64,000 bases of DNA. Source: an uncultured Collinsella sp. (GTDB lineage: Bacteria; Actinomycetota; Coriobacteriia; Coriobacteriales; Coriobacteriaceae). The stretch is taken from positions 54,399 through 118,398 of the forward strand of contig CALFDJ010000042.1 in assembly GCA_937950325.1 (NCBI GenBank), in the 5' to 3' direction. The position numbers and the translations under genes were made by a program. Position 1 is the first letter of the stretch; each line of letters starts with the position of its first letter. Below, piece after piece: positions 25,554 to 33,838 of this stretch. Under the pieces are notes generated by a model. That model made no database searches, had not been told where the DNA came from, and saw only the letters and a list, made by a program, of their open reading frames with translations.

Positions 25554-26252
25554 TTAGGCTGCACTGGTTTCTTTGTATTCGAAGACTGGCTCTAGGAGAT
25601 CTTCGATGTTGCAGTGGAGGGCTTTTGCTATGGCTCTTACGCTTGTTACCGAAGCTTCATTAATGTTTCTCTGGCGCTGCTCGTACATTTGGATTGAGCG
25701 GAGTGACACACCCGATTCGTATGCTAGGTCTTGTTGGGTTTTCTTAAGCTTCTTTCTTGCTAACGCAAGTTTGGTTTGCCTGGACGCTTTTTTCGCCATA
25801 TCGCAGACGAGGCGAGCCACGCGTTCCTCCGAGGCTTCGTGCCAGGGGTAGTACAGACTGCGTAGCACATCGAATGGAACGACATGCAGCAAATCTTCGA
25901 AAGACTCTCCTAGGCGCCACTGAAGGTATGCCAATATCCAGCCTGTCCAATATTCCGGTGTCTTTTCGAATCGATAGGTTCGATTTGGCATCGGCCTTGA
26001 TTGATAGCCGGACCTTTCGGCAATGAGCGCGAACAGCTCAACGCCCGATTTTCCCGACACTACCCATGCGTTGCCGCGTTCGAACTCGCGGGCTACGCCG
26101 CTCAGGCAAAAGAGTTCAGCAACTTCCGATCCTTCTGCCCCATAATCGTTAACGGCATAGTCAAAGCAGTCGCCGAGGTTGTTCATTGCATCCTCGAGGT
26201 AGTAGACGGGGTATGTCCTACTCGGCCCACGATCCGTTAACTCTTGGATCAT
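25554..26252 (-). CDS. XRE-family HTH protein, probable antitoxin/regulator
   Basis: The 232-residue protein ends in an XRE-type helix-turn-helix (LKKTQQDLAYESGVSLRSIQMYEQRQRN region, about 168-200, then ALHCNIEDLLEP). The first 160 residues form an unrecognised domain with FDYAVNDYG and TPEYWTGWILAYLQWRLGESF. The gene overlaps the end of the DUF3990 gene by 35 bp and has a lower GC than its surroundings. The arrangement suggests an antitoxin that also represses the operon through the paired dyads upstream. The antitoxin role is inferred from context. Confidence 0.78.
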   Translation of the reverse strand: MIQELTDRGPSRTYPVYYLEDAMNNLGDCFDYAVNDYGAEGSEVAELFCLSGVAREFERGNAWVVSGKSGVELFALIAERSGYQSRPMPNRTYRFEKTPEYWTGWILAYLQWRLGESFEDLLHVVPFDVLRSLYYPWHEASEERVARLVCDMAKKASRQTKLALARKKLKKTQQDLAYESGVSLRSIQMYEQRQRNINEASVTSVRAIAKALHCNIEDLLEPVFEYKETSAA

Positions 26253-26901
26253 TTAAATCAACCCTCCCTGCCATCAAATCCCTAATGTCGACACCATCAG
26301 AGTCAAATCCGTTTACAGTATCCAGGTACTTTCGTCGAGCGTTCTGTTCTCGCTCAAATCGTTTGGGATAAAACTCAGCTCCCGAGGCCTGCTTCCAATC
26401 GCGGAACTTAATCGCCGAGAACGCACGCTCACTCATAAGCGCATATTGAATGCCCAAATCCCCCAAAAACATAATGCGCTGCAATTGCCTGAGCGAGATC
26501 ATGCCGTTGACAAACTGTCTTGCAAACGAGAAATAGGAATCGTCTGCACGATAGCCTCGAATAACGTCATAGGGAGAAATATCAATCAGGCAGTTATCCA
26601 GCAGATAACGAAGCCCCTCGCGTGCTACTGGCGTTGAAACATTGAACTCTCTGTTATTCGCCAGAATTGCAAGCCAGTTGAGAATCGAGAACTCACCTGA
26701 TTCCAAATCCAAAATCGCAAGGCCATCTAAATCAAGCTCATATCGATTGGCAATGCCATCAGACTCGGTCCGACATGCCCACTCCATTGCCATTTCCTCA
26801 TGCGGTGTGCAATAAAACCCGCGCCCATAATCATTGAATTGTCTGCATTTATCCAACGATGGATGATCGACAACAACGTCCGACCCATGCCAAAGCTCCA
26901 T
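26218..26901 (-). CDS. DUF3990 family protein, probable toxin
   Basis: A 227-residue protein starting MELWHGSDVVVDHPSL, followed by NDYGRGFYCTPHEEMAMEWA. This pattern is typical of DUF3990, a family with an ADP-ribosyltransferase-like fold often found in toxin-antitoxin pairs. GGAGG (26907-26911) sits 5 bp before ATG 26901; the in-frame ATG at 26913 would overlap that site, so I reject it. It is the first gene of the pair, directly behind a double operator. Enzymatic activity is not shown by sequence alone. Confidence 0.78.
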   Translation of the reverse strand: MELWHGSDVVVDHPSLDKCRQFNDYGRGFYCTPHEEMAMEWACRTESDGIANRYELDLDGLAILDLESGEFSILNWLAILANNREFNVSTPVAREGLRYLLDNCLIDISPYDVIRGYRADDSYFSFARQFVNGMISLRQLQRIMFLGDLGIQYALMSERAFSAIKFRDWKQASGAEFYPKRFEREQNARRKYLDTVNGFDSDGVDIRDLMAGRVDLNDPRVNGSWAE

Positions 26902-26916
26902 ATCGACCTCCAAAAA

Positions 26917-26963
26917 ATATCACCTCAGTGATAGTTTACCAATAACTATCACTGAGGTGATAT
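26917..26963. promoter_or_regulatory. Double-dyad operator of the DUF3990/XRE pair
   Basis: A perfect 20-bp inverted repeat (26917-26936 with 26944-26963, spacer 7). Each arm is itself a dyad TATCAC-CTCA-GTGATA or its complement. On the minus strand TTGGTA, 17 bp, then TATTTT could form the promoter, with one dyad inside the spacer. This is the layout expected for cooperative autorepression by the XRE protein. Confidence 0.75.
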
Positions 26964-26994
26964 AGATGAGAGCTTTTGAGGGGCCGAGGCCTGA

Positions 26995-27585
26995 CTAAAG
27001 GCAGGCCTCGGCAATGCGGCGCTTAAGCTCATCGATGCCGGTGCCGGTCTGGGAGCTTGTGATGATCACGTTCTCGGCCGGGACGTTGAGCTGCTTTTTG
27101 ATGGCTGCTGCTTGGCGAGCCTGCTGGGTGCGGCTGAGTTTGTCGGCCTTGGTGAGGCAGACGATAAAGTTGAACTCGTTGCCCTGTAGGTAGTCGATCA
27201 TGTCATGGTCGAGTTTACTGGGGTCGTGGCGAATGTCCACCAGCGACACAACCAGGTTAAAGCTGCGCTCGGAGTCGAAAAAGTCGCCGATAAGCTCGGC
27301 CCAGCGGTCGCGCTCGGCCTTGGAGCGACGGGCGAAACCGTAACCCGGCAGGTCAACGAAATGCACGTCATCGGCCTCAAAGAAGTTGATGTTGCTCGTC
27401 TTGCCCGGCGTACTGGAAACCTTGACCAGGTTCTTGCGGCCAAATAGCTTGTTCATGATGGAGGACTTGCCCACGTTGGAGCGGCCGACGAAGCTCACCT
27501 CAGGGCAGGTGGACTCGGGAATCTGCGAAACCTTGCCGTAGCTGGCAACGAACTTGGCAAGCTGATAGTTAATGGAATCGGCCAT
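26995..27585 (-). CDS. engB: Ribosome-biogenesis GTPase EngB (YsxC/YihA)
   Basis: A 196-residue TRAFAC GTPase needed for assembly of the large ribosomal subunit in many bacteria. G-motifs are visible: VGRSNVGKSS (near 32), the SSTPGKT switch, DLPGYGFA and LTKADK. I chose ATG 27585, 6 bp behind AAGGAG; a GTG two codons upstream is less likely. It follows mtnN on the same strand with only 38 bp between, so the two may be cotranscribed. Confidence 0.95.
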   Translation of the reverse strand: MADSINYQLAKFVASYGKVSQIPESTCPEVSFVGRSNVGKSSIMNKLFGRKNLVKVSSTPGKTSNINFFEADDVHFVDLPGYGFARRSKAERDRWAELIGDFFDSERSFNLVVSLVDIRHDPSKLDHDMIDYLQGNEFNFIVCLTKADKLSRTQQARQAAAIKKQLNVPAENVIITSSQTGTGIDELKRRIAEACL

Positions 27586-27623
27586 GGACACTCCTTGGTC
27601 GTAGGTTCTTACAAATAGACGCG

Positions 27624-28364
27624 CTATTGCGCAGCGGCAATGCGGCGGACGATATCGAGCGTGATGTCACTTGCGACACGCGCGTACTCGAACAGATCGA
27701 ACTCTCGCTCGCAAATTGCATCGTACGCCTCGTCACAATTATCGCTGATAGCGCGCAACACCAGGCAATCGACACCATTTTTGGTTGCGACATGGGCAAT
27801 TGCCGCGCCCTCCATGCCGACACAATCGGCATGCGTCGCCTCGATAGCGTCGTTGCGCATGGTGGCGCCCGTCACAAAGCGGTTGCCCGTGGCAATCGTG
27901 CCGACCAGGAACTGCTTGGTGCCCTCATTCGAAGCGACTGCATTTGTCGAAGCGTCAACAAACCCACGCTCAGCAAGCGCTTCGGCGGCAATATCGACCA
28001 GCGCGGGCGTCGAGCCAAACTCCTCGAGCCCCGGTGCGGACTCAGCGATAAGCGCGGTATCGGTATCCAGATAGCGTAGGCGTTTGCCAATGACCACATC
28101 GTCGATATGGAGCTTGGGGTTCAAACCGCCCGCAATGCCCGAAAACACAACAGCCTGCGGAGCATACTTGCTAATGAGGTGCTGTGTTGCAGCGGCGGCG
28201 TTCACCGTGCCCATGCCCGCCGTTGTGGCGACAACTGTCAGGCCGTCGAGCTCACCGCTCACAACGGTCAAGCCTGCCTCCCGTGCCTCGCAAACGTCGC
28301 TCAGCTCTCCCTTAATCTGCATGATCTCTTTTTCGAGCGCACCGATAATCGCGATGGTAGTCAT
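27624..28364 (-). CDS. mtnN: 5'-methylthioadenosine/S-adenosylhomocysteine nucleosidase
   Basis: A 246-residue nucleosidase that cleaves adenine from methylthioadenosine and S-adenosylhomocysteine, recycling SAM by-products (including those from radical SAM enzymes) and feeding the AI-2 route. Motifs: IIGALEKEI at the N-terminus, VVFSGIAGGLNP, VGMEGAAIAHVA and ISDNCDEAYD with the catalytic Asp. The start at 28364 has GGGGAATGG before it; a second in-frame ATG lies four codons upstream. Confidence 0.93.
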   Translation of the reverse strand: MTTIAIIGALEKEIMQIKGELSDVCEAREAGLTVVSGELDGLTVVATTAGMGTVNAAAATQHLISKYAPQAVVFSGIAGGLNPKLHIDDVVIGKRLRYLDTDTALIAESAPGLEEFGSTPALVDIAAEALAERGFVDASTNAVASNEGTKQFLVGTIATGNRFVTGATMRNDAIEATHADCVGMEGAAIAHVATKNGVDCLVLRAISDNCDEAYDAICEREFDLFEYARVASDITLDIVRRIAAAQ

Positions 28365-28442
28365 ACCATTCCCCAAACCTATTCGAAATTCTCAACCACG
28401 GTATGGTACCAGCATTTTGTTTGACCTCGTCAAACGAACACG

Positions 28443-28631
28443 CTAAGCCAGTGCAGCTCGCGTATCAAACAGAGCCTTTGCAATCGCGGCCGTAACCTCA
28501 CTCGAGCGGTCGCTCCACGGCATCGATGTCATGATACCCATGACATAGGTACAGCCATCGATGTCGATAAGGCCCGCATCGCATGTCGAATAGCAACCGT
28601 CCTCGCTGATCCAACCCGCCTTGTTGCACAT
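28443..28631 (-). pseudogene. C-terminal remnant of a class A beta-lactamase-like serine hydrolase
   Basis: The 62-residue frame CNKAGWISEDGCYSTCDAGL followed by YVMGIMTSMPW resembles the region after the KTG motif of beta-lactamase-like serine hydrolases, here with KAG. The preceding 200 or more residues, including the SxxK serine, are absent, because the pflA gene ends only 31 bp upstream. It is therefore a leftover rather than an enzyme. Confidence 0.55.
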
Positions 28632-28662
28632 CTTAAAGGGTAGTCAATTTGGGACGGGCTTG

Positions 28663-29481
28663 TTAGCCGATGGCCGACCTGAGCTCCGCACGGCGCTTTT
28701 TCATGCCCGTCATGACGGCGTTGCGCAGCTCGGGCATGCGCGCGGTATCCATCTGTGGAACGCCCTCGAGCTTATAGGGAATCCCCAGCTGCTCATACTT
28801 GACGACGCCCATCGTGTGATACGGCAGCATCTCCAGGCCGACCACGTTATGCCACGGGGCAATCAGACGGCCGAGTGCTTCGCACTCCTCAACCGCATCG
28901 GTAATGCCGGGCACCACCACGTGGCGGATAACGACCTTAATTTTGCGACGGGCAAGCTCATCGCCAAACGCCAGGATGCGTGCGGGATCGCAACCGGTCA
29001 GCTTTTTATGCTCGACGGGATCGGCGTGTTTAATGTCGAGCAGCACCATATCGGTCTCGTTGAGTACGGCATCGAACTTCTCGGGATGCGTGGGGTCGAA
29101 CGCATAGCCGCAACTATCCAAGCAGGTATGTACGCGACCATCGGGGTTGTTGTGCATTGCGCGGAACAGGTCGGCCAAGAACTCAGGCTGCAGGAGCGGC
29201 TCGCCGCCGGATACCGTAATACCACCGCTGCGGTAAAACTCATGGTTGCTCTGGAACTCGTCCATCAGGTGCTCGACGGTCACCATGGTGCCGCCGTTAA
29301 CCGACCAGGTATCGGGGTTGTGGCAATACGCACAGCGCATGGGGCAGCCCTGAACAAACACCACAAAGCGGATGCCGGGTCCATCGACCGTTCCCATCGT
29401 CTCAATCGAATGTACGCGGCCCAGGGCAAACGCAGAGTCCTCGGGACGAGCGTCCACACCCTCGAGCGTCATCTCAGCCAT
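28663..29481 (-). CDS. pflA: Pyruvate formate-lyase-activating enzyme
   Basis: A 272-residue radical SAM enzyme that installs the glycyl radical on pyruvate formate-lyase. The cluster motif is QGCPMRCAYCHNP, and the SAM-binding GGITVSGGEPLLQ and VDGPGIRFVVF segments fit the family. I prefer ATG 29481, behind AAGGTAGCGGGA, to the ATG at 29502, which lacks a ribosome-binding site. Its targets, the split pflB and its radical-domain partner, lie 8 kb away on the same strand, so the genes are not in one operon. Confidence 0.94.
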   Translation of the reverse strand: MAEMTLEGVDARPEDSAFALGRVHSIETMGTVDGPGIRFVVFVQGCPMRCAYCHNPDTWSVNGGTMVTVEHLMDEFQSNHEFYRSGGITVSGGEPLLQPEFLADLFRAMHNNPDGRVHTCLDSCGYAFDPTHPEKFDAVLNETDMVLLDIKHADPVEHKKLTGCDPARILAFGDELARRKIKVVIRHVVVPGITDAVEECEALGRLIAPWHNVVGLEMLPYHTMGVVKYEQLGIPYKLEGVPQMDTARMPELRNAVMTGMKKRRAELRSAIG

Positions 29482-29598
29482 TCCCGCTACCTTGCCTCTC
29501 ATTGGTTTTAGCTACATAATTGCCAGAGTCATTCTAGCCTATATGCTTGATGGCGAAACGGTTTAGCGGTCAATTGGATTATCCTATTTGGCCCCATG

Positions 29599-29637
29599 CA
29601 AAAGCGGCGGGAAGGTTGTCGCAACCCGCCCGCCGCC
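29599..29637 (-). terminator. Intrinsic terminator after the DegV-family gene
   Basis: On the minus strand GGCGGGCGGGTT-GCGAC-AACCTTCCCGCC forms an imperfect strong stem followed by GCTTTTGC. It lies 31 bp after the DegV-family stop. Confidence 0.7.
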
Positions 29638-29667
29638 GAGGCAATAGAAATCGATAGACGCCAGGCG

Positions 29668-30528
29668 TTACGCCTTAAGCGTGAGCACCGCACCGAAGGC
29701 GGTCGGGCCGCAATGGCTCGAGATGACACCGCCGACCTGAGTCCAGGTAACGTCCTTAAAGCCCAGGTCGTGCGCATAGACTTCCATGTCGTCGCGCAGC
29801 TCCTCGGAAAGGCCTACCGAATACGCCAAGCCAATGTGCGAGTAGTCAATCTCGCCCTTCGCAACCATGTGGTCAATAAAGGCACGGGCGCACTTGAGCA
29901 TAGAGCCGCGGAACTTCTTGGTCGCCACAAACTTGCCGCCCGTTACCTCAATGCAGGGCTTAATCTTGAGTAGGTGGGCGCCAAGGAATGCGACGTTGGA
30001 CAAGCGGCCACCCGCCTTAAGAAAGGCCAGGTCGGTAGGAACAAAGCCCAGCAGCACGCGGTCCATGACGGAGTTCGTAAATGCAAAGATCTCGTCGACG
30101 GTGGCATCGGGGTGAGCCTCGATGTATTTGGCGGTCTCGACGACAACGAGCGACTGGCCCACCGAGACAAAACGCGTGTCCATGGAGAACACGTAGCCGC
30201 GCCCCTTGGCGGCGATCTTCGATGATTGATGCGAGCAGGTCGTGGCCTCGGAATACGCGAGATGCAAAATAGTCGCGTCGGGCTGCTCGGCATGAATTCG
30301 GTCATACACGTGAGCAAAATCCGCAGGCGCGCAGCCACTAGTCTTGGGCATTACGCCAAACTCGTTGCAGCGCGAATAAATCTCGAGCGGATCGATTGAG
30401 CCGTCCTCGACGGTCTCGTCACCAATCGTGACATGCATAGGCACGCGCACGATGCCGTAGCGTTCGCAGAGTTCCGGCGTCACATCCGACCCAGACTCAA
30501 CCACGATTACGTACTTGCCCATTATCAT
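29668..30528 (-). CDS. DegV family fatty-acid-binding protein
   Basis: A 286-residue member of the DegV (FakB-like) family, which binds fatty acids and presents them to a fatty-acid kinase for phosphorylation. Typical features are the N-terminal VIVVESGSDVTPEL, the lipid-site TSGCAPADFAHVY near 65 and SMDTRFVSVGQSLVV near 120. The C-terminal HCGPTAFGAV fits the family. The start is either 30528 or the ATG two codons later; the ribosome-binding site is weak. No FakA kinase gene lies in the window. Confidence 0.9.
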   Translation of the reverse strand: MIMGKYVIVVESGSDVTPELCERYGIVRVPMHVTIGDETVEDGSIDPLEIYSRCNEFGVMPKTSGCAPADFAHVYDRIHAEQPDATILHLAYSEATTCSHQSSKIAAKGRGYVFSMDTRFVSVGQSLVVVETAKYIEAHPDATVDEIFAFTNSVMDRVLLGFVPTDLAFLKAGGRLSNVAFLGAHLLKIKPCIEVTGGKFVATKKFRGSMLKCARAFIDHMVAKGEIDYSHIGLAYSVGLSEELRDDMEVYAHDLGFKDVTWTQVGGVISSHCGPTAFGAVLTLKA

Positions 30529-30797
30529 CACGACCCATCTCAACGTCGACTTTCCAATACCCAGCACAGGCCACCGCACAGTTGTGCAACAGCATCTAAG
30601 CGCCAAAGAGACGCCGCCCCTTGCACACAACAAAGGACAGCGTCTCCCTGGAAACTCCGTGCTTATTTAGGATTCTACACGGTTTGCAACAATGTGTTAC
30701 TTACTCCGCAAACGGTAGCTATACACGATAAACGGTAGTTCGCTGCGGCAACTGCGACACATTTCGCCCAGCAAGTCCAATCGTGCTCCACACACGG

Positions 30798-32240
30798 TTA
30801 ATGCGCGAGGCGGTAGAAATCCCACGACGCCGCACCCTCGGCATGCAACCCCATCGCCGGAACCGCCGGCGAATAGGTACGGCTCGTAAGTGCCGCCTCG
30901 CCGCCATTGCCAAAAATCTCGACCATCGTAGTGTCCGAAAGTACGCGCAGGTCGCGAAGCTCGCTGAGCTCAATCGACCTTTGGTCGCGCCCATAGCCTT
31001 CGTCACCCATGTCGAGGGTAAGCATCCCGTCTGCATAGCGCACAAAGACACCCTTGCGGATTTCGAGCTCGACCATCTTGGCGCCCTCACAGGAAACCAC
31101 AAGATCAAACAGGCGGCCCGGCTCCTCAACGGTTTCACCGCCTGTCGCGCGAACGCAGTCGCCGCGCATCCTCTCAATCTCGTGCGCCGGTTGCTGGCAG
31201 AGCTTGCCATCGCGCATGCTCAGCTCTCGCGGCACCGTCAACGCGCACTGCCACCCGCGCGCCACCGTCGGGTTTTCTGCCGTCGCATCGGGGCAACCCG
31301 ACCATCCGATCATCAATCGCCGGCCTGCAGCATCCTCAAAGGACTGCGGAGCATAGAAATCAAAACCGGCATCGACCATCGGGGGCATGCCCTGCCTGAC
31401 GATTTTAAAGCTCGGCGCCTCCCAATCGGCCTCGATGGGGAACCACACGCACTGATGCGGATTGCGGTAACGCCAACCATCGGCAGGCACACCCTGCGGA
31501 CAGCAAACGAGAATAAGCTCACCATCGAGCTCAAACAGATCGGGGCACTCCCACATAAAGCCAAACTTCTCGCCCAGCTCAATGCGCGTCGCATAGCTCC
31601 AGTCCTCAAGATTGCGCGAGGTATAGACAAGCACGCAGCCACGGTCGTCTTTCGTGCGAGCGCCCAGAACCATGTAGTAGATACCGTCGTGTTCAAGGAT
31701 CTTGGGGTCGCGCACGTGCGTACCGATATCGTCGGGGTAATCGACCGGTCCAACAGCTATGCGCTTCTCGCCCAATTCGTTGGGATTCTCGGCAACCATA
31801 TGAATCTGGTTTTGCTCACGGCCCGTCAACACGTAGTCGTAATCATCGCGGTCAAAATGCTTGACGTTGCCGGTATAGAAGTAGTGAATCTTGCCATCGC
31901 GTACAAAGGCAGAACCAGAATACGCTCCGCTCGAATCCAAATCGGAATCGGGGAACAGCACGGGGCCGTGATTCTCGTACGTCACAAAATCCTTTGTCGT
32001 CAGATGGTTCCAAAGCACTGGACCGCCATGCGCAGCATCGAACGGATCGTATTGATGATAGATGTGATACGTATCACCAATCTGAACCAAACCGTTGGGG
32101 TCGTTGAGCCAGCCAAGCTCAGGCTCCACATGGAACAGAAGCCTATCGGGGTCGGACGCGATGCGGGCCGCCGTCTCATCCTGTCCGGCACGCCACTGCT
32201 CATAGTCCGCGCGTGTCACCTTATTTTTTTGATTAAACAT
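30798..32240 (-). CDS. scrB: Sucrose-6-phosphate hydrolase (GH32)
   Basis: A 480-residue glycoside hydrolase family 32 enzyme that would split sucrose 6-phosphate into glucose 6-phosphate and fructose. Catalytic signatures are WLNDPNG (nucleophile Asp47), RDPKIL (transition-state stabiliser) and ECPDLF (acid/base Glu). It has no signal peptide, fitting a cytosolic role behind a PTS. It is the last gene of the operon, 101 bp after the PTS gene, with an imperfect hairpin (about 32259-32302) in the gap. Confidence 0.93.
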   Translation of the reverse strand: MFNQKNKVTRADYEQWRAGQDETAARIASDPDRLLFHVEPELGWLNDPNGLVQIGDTYHIYHQYDPFDAAHGGPVLWNHLTTKDFVTYENHGPVLFPDSDLDSSGAYSGSAFVRDGKIHYFYTGNVKHFDRDDYDYVLTGREQNQIHMVAENPNELGEKRIAVGPVDYPDDIGTHVRDPKILEHDGIYYMVLGARTKDDRGCVLVYTSRNLEDWSYATRIELGEKFGFMWECPDLFELDGELILVCCPQGVPADGWRYRNPHQCVWFPIEADWEAPSFKIVRQGMPPMVDAGFDFYAPQSFEDAAGRRLMIGWSGCPDATAENPTVARGWQCALTVPRELSMRDGKLCQQPAHEIERMRGDCVRATGGETVEEPGRLFDLVVSCEGAKMVELEIRKGVFVRYADGMLTLDMGDEGYGRDQRSIELSELRDLRVLSDTTMVEIFGNGGEAALTSRTYSPAVPAMGLHAEGAASWDFYRLAH

Positions 32241-32341
32241 CGCCGTTGACTTTCTCGTCTATGGGAAAGGACGCTCGACTCACACGAGCCGAACGCCCTT
32301 CCCCAAATGGACTTATCCGCACATTACGCTGAACGGCTCAA

Positions 32342-33793
32342 CTAGAAGCTAACGTCGAAGCCAGCGCCAGCGCCCTCTTCATCGGTGGTCGGCACGCCCT
32401 TTGCCTTGTTGTAGGCAAAGATCAAGACGATCGGCACGATGAAGGCGATGAGATTGCCAGCCACATACCACACGAGCGTCTCGGGCGTGACGATGAGCAG
32501 GCCAAGCACGCCGGTCAGACCCTGACCGATGGCGCGCACCTCAAAGAGCTTCACGAAGGCACCGCCGCAGCCTGCACCGATGCAAGCGCAGATGAACGGG
32601 ATGATCGAGTAGCGCATGTTTGCAGCAAAGATTGCGGGCTCGGAGATACCGACCAGCGTCGGGATAAAGGACGACATGCAGATGTTGCGCTCTTTGGAAT
32701 GCTTCTTGTGAATGAGGTACATGCCGATGGCGCCGCCGCCCTGGGCGATGATGGAAACCGACCAGATGGCCTGGATGTAGTTGAAGCCAGTCGTGGCAAC
32801 GAGGTTTGCCTCGATACCCTGGATGAACTGATGCGTACCGGTAACGACAAGCGGCTGCAGGAACGCGGCGAAGACAAAGGCACCAAAGACGCCCATCCTG
32901 TTGTACAGGATATCGATTACGCCGGCGAGGACGTCGCCGATCAGGTTGCCGAGCGGGCCGAACACGGTGAACAGGGCGACGTTAGCAAGAATCAGGGTAA
33001 CGGTCGGGACAAAGACGAACGAAACGACCTCGGGGATGTACTTCTGGGCAATCTTTTCGACCTTGGCCATAAACCAGGCAGTCAGGATTGCAGGGAACAC
33101 GCCACCCTGGAAAGCAACCATGGGAATGGAGAGCGGACCAAAGTTCCAGTACTCAGCACCCGTCGGGTCCATAACGAACGTGTTGCGGTTCATAAGGCTC
33201 GGGTGAACCATGACGATACCGACGAGGATGCCCAGAATCGGGTTACCGCCAAAACGCTTCACCGCGCTGTACATAACCAGGACAGGCAGGTAGTCAAACG
33301 TGGTGGCGATAATGGCAAAGAAGCTTGCGAGGTTCTTGAGGAACTCGCTGTGATCGGCAAGGCTGCCCTCCATGCCAAAGAGGCCGTTGGCAACGATCAG
33401 CGACTTAAGGCCGATGATGATAGCGGCGCCGACGAAGGCGGGAATGATGGGAATAAAGATGTCCGAGAATACCTTGAGGACCGAGAAGAACTTGCCCTTC
33501 TTGTCCGCCTCGGCGCCCTTGACCTCGGAAGCGCTGATCTCCTTAACGCCCGTCAGAGCCATAAACTCATCGTAGACCTTGTTGACGGTACCGGTACCGA
33601 AGATGATCATGAGCTGGCCGCTGTTGTACAGCACGCCCTTGACGCCATCGATGTTCTCGAGCTCGGCCTTGTTGTACTTGCTCGTATCCTTGAGCACCAG
33701 ACGCAGACGCGTAACGCAATGCGTGGCGCCCTCGATGTTCTCCAAACCGCCGACGTTATCGACGACTTGCTGAGACACTACTTTGTAGTCCAT
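32342..33793 (-). CDS. scrA: PTS transporter subunit EIIBC (sucrose/beta-glucoside family)
   Basis: A 483-residue membrane permease that phosphorylates its sugar during uptake. The EIIB domain is at the N-terminus with the phospho-cysteine in ATHCVTRLRL (Cys26), followed by a linker and the EIIC domain with about ten membrane segments. There is no EIIA domain, so EIIA must come from elsewhere. Placement between two GH32 genes suggests sucrose or a related fructoside as the substrate. GGAGAGGAAC precedes ATG 33793. The symbol is inferred from the context. Confidence 0.9.
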   Translation of the reverse strand: MDYKVVSQQVVDNVGGLENIEGATHCVTRLRLVLKDTSKYNKAELENIDGVKGVLYNSGQLMIIFGTGTVNKVYDEFMALTGVKEISASEVKGAEADKKGKFFSVLKVFSDIFIPIIPAFVGAAIIIGLKSLIVANGLFGMEGSLADHSEFLKNLASFFAIIATTFDYLPVLVMYSAVKRFGGNPILGILVGIVMVHPSLMNRNTFVMDPTGAEYWNFGPLSIPMVAFQGGVFPAILTAWFMAKVEKIAQKYIPEVVSFVFVPTVTLILANVALFTVFGPLGNLIGDVLAGVIDILYNRMGVFGAFVFAAFLQPLVVTGTHQFIQGIEANLVATTGFNYIQAIWSVSIIAQGGGAIGMYLIHKKHSKERNICMSSFIPTLVGISEPAIFAANMRYSIIPFICACIGAGCGGAFVKLFEVRAIGQGLTGVLGLLIVTPETLVWYVAGNLIAFIVPIVLIFAYNKAKGVPTTDEEGAGAGFDVSF

Positions 33794-33838
33794 GTTCCTC
33801 TCCATTCCTTTACGAAATCATAAGACGTTTTGATGCCA

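Noticed and set aside
28443..28631. Intact small gene for the 62-residue beta-lactamase-like frame
   Set aside because: It corresponds only to the C-terminal end of a much larger enzyme and has no convincing start signal, so a remnant is more likely.
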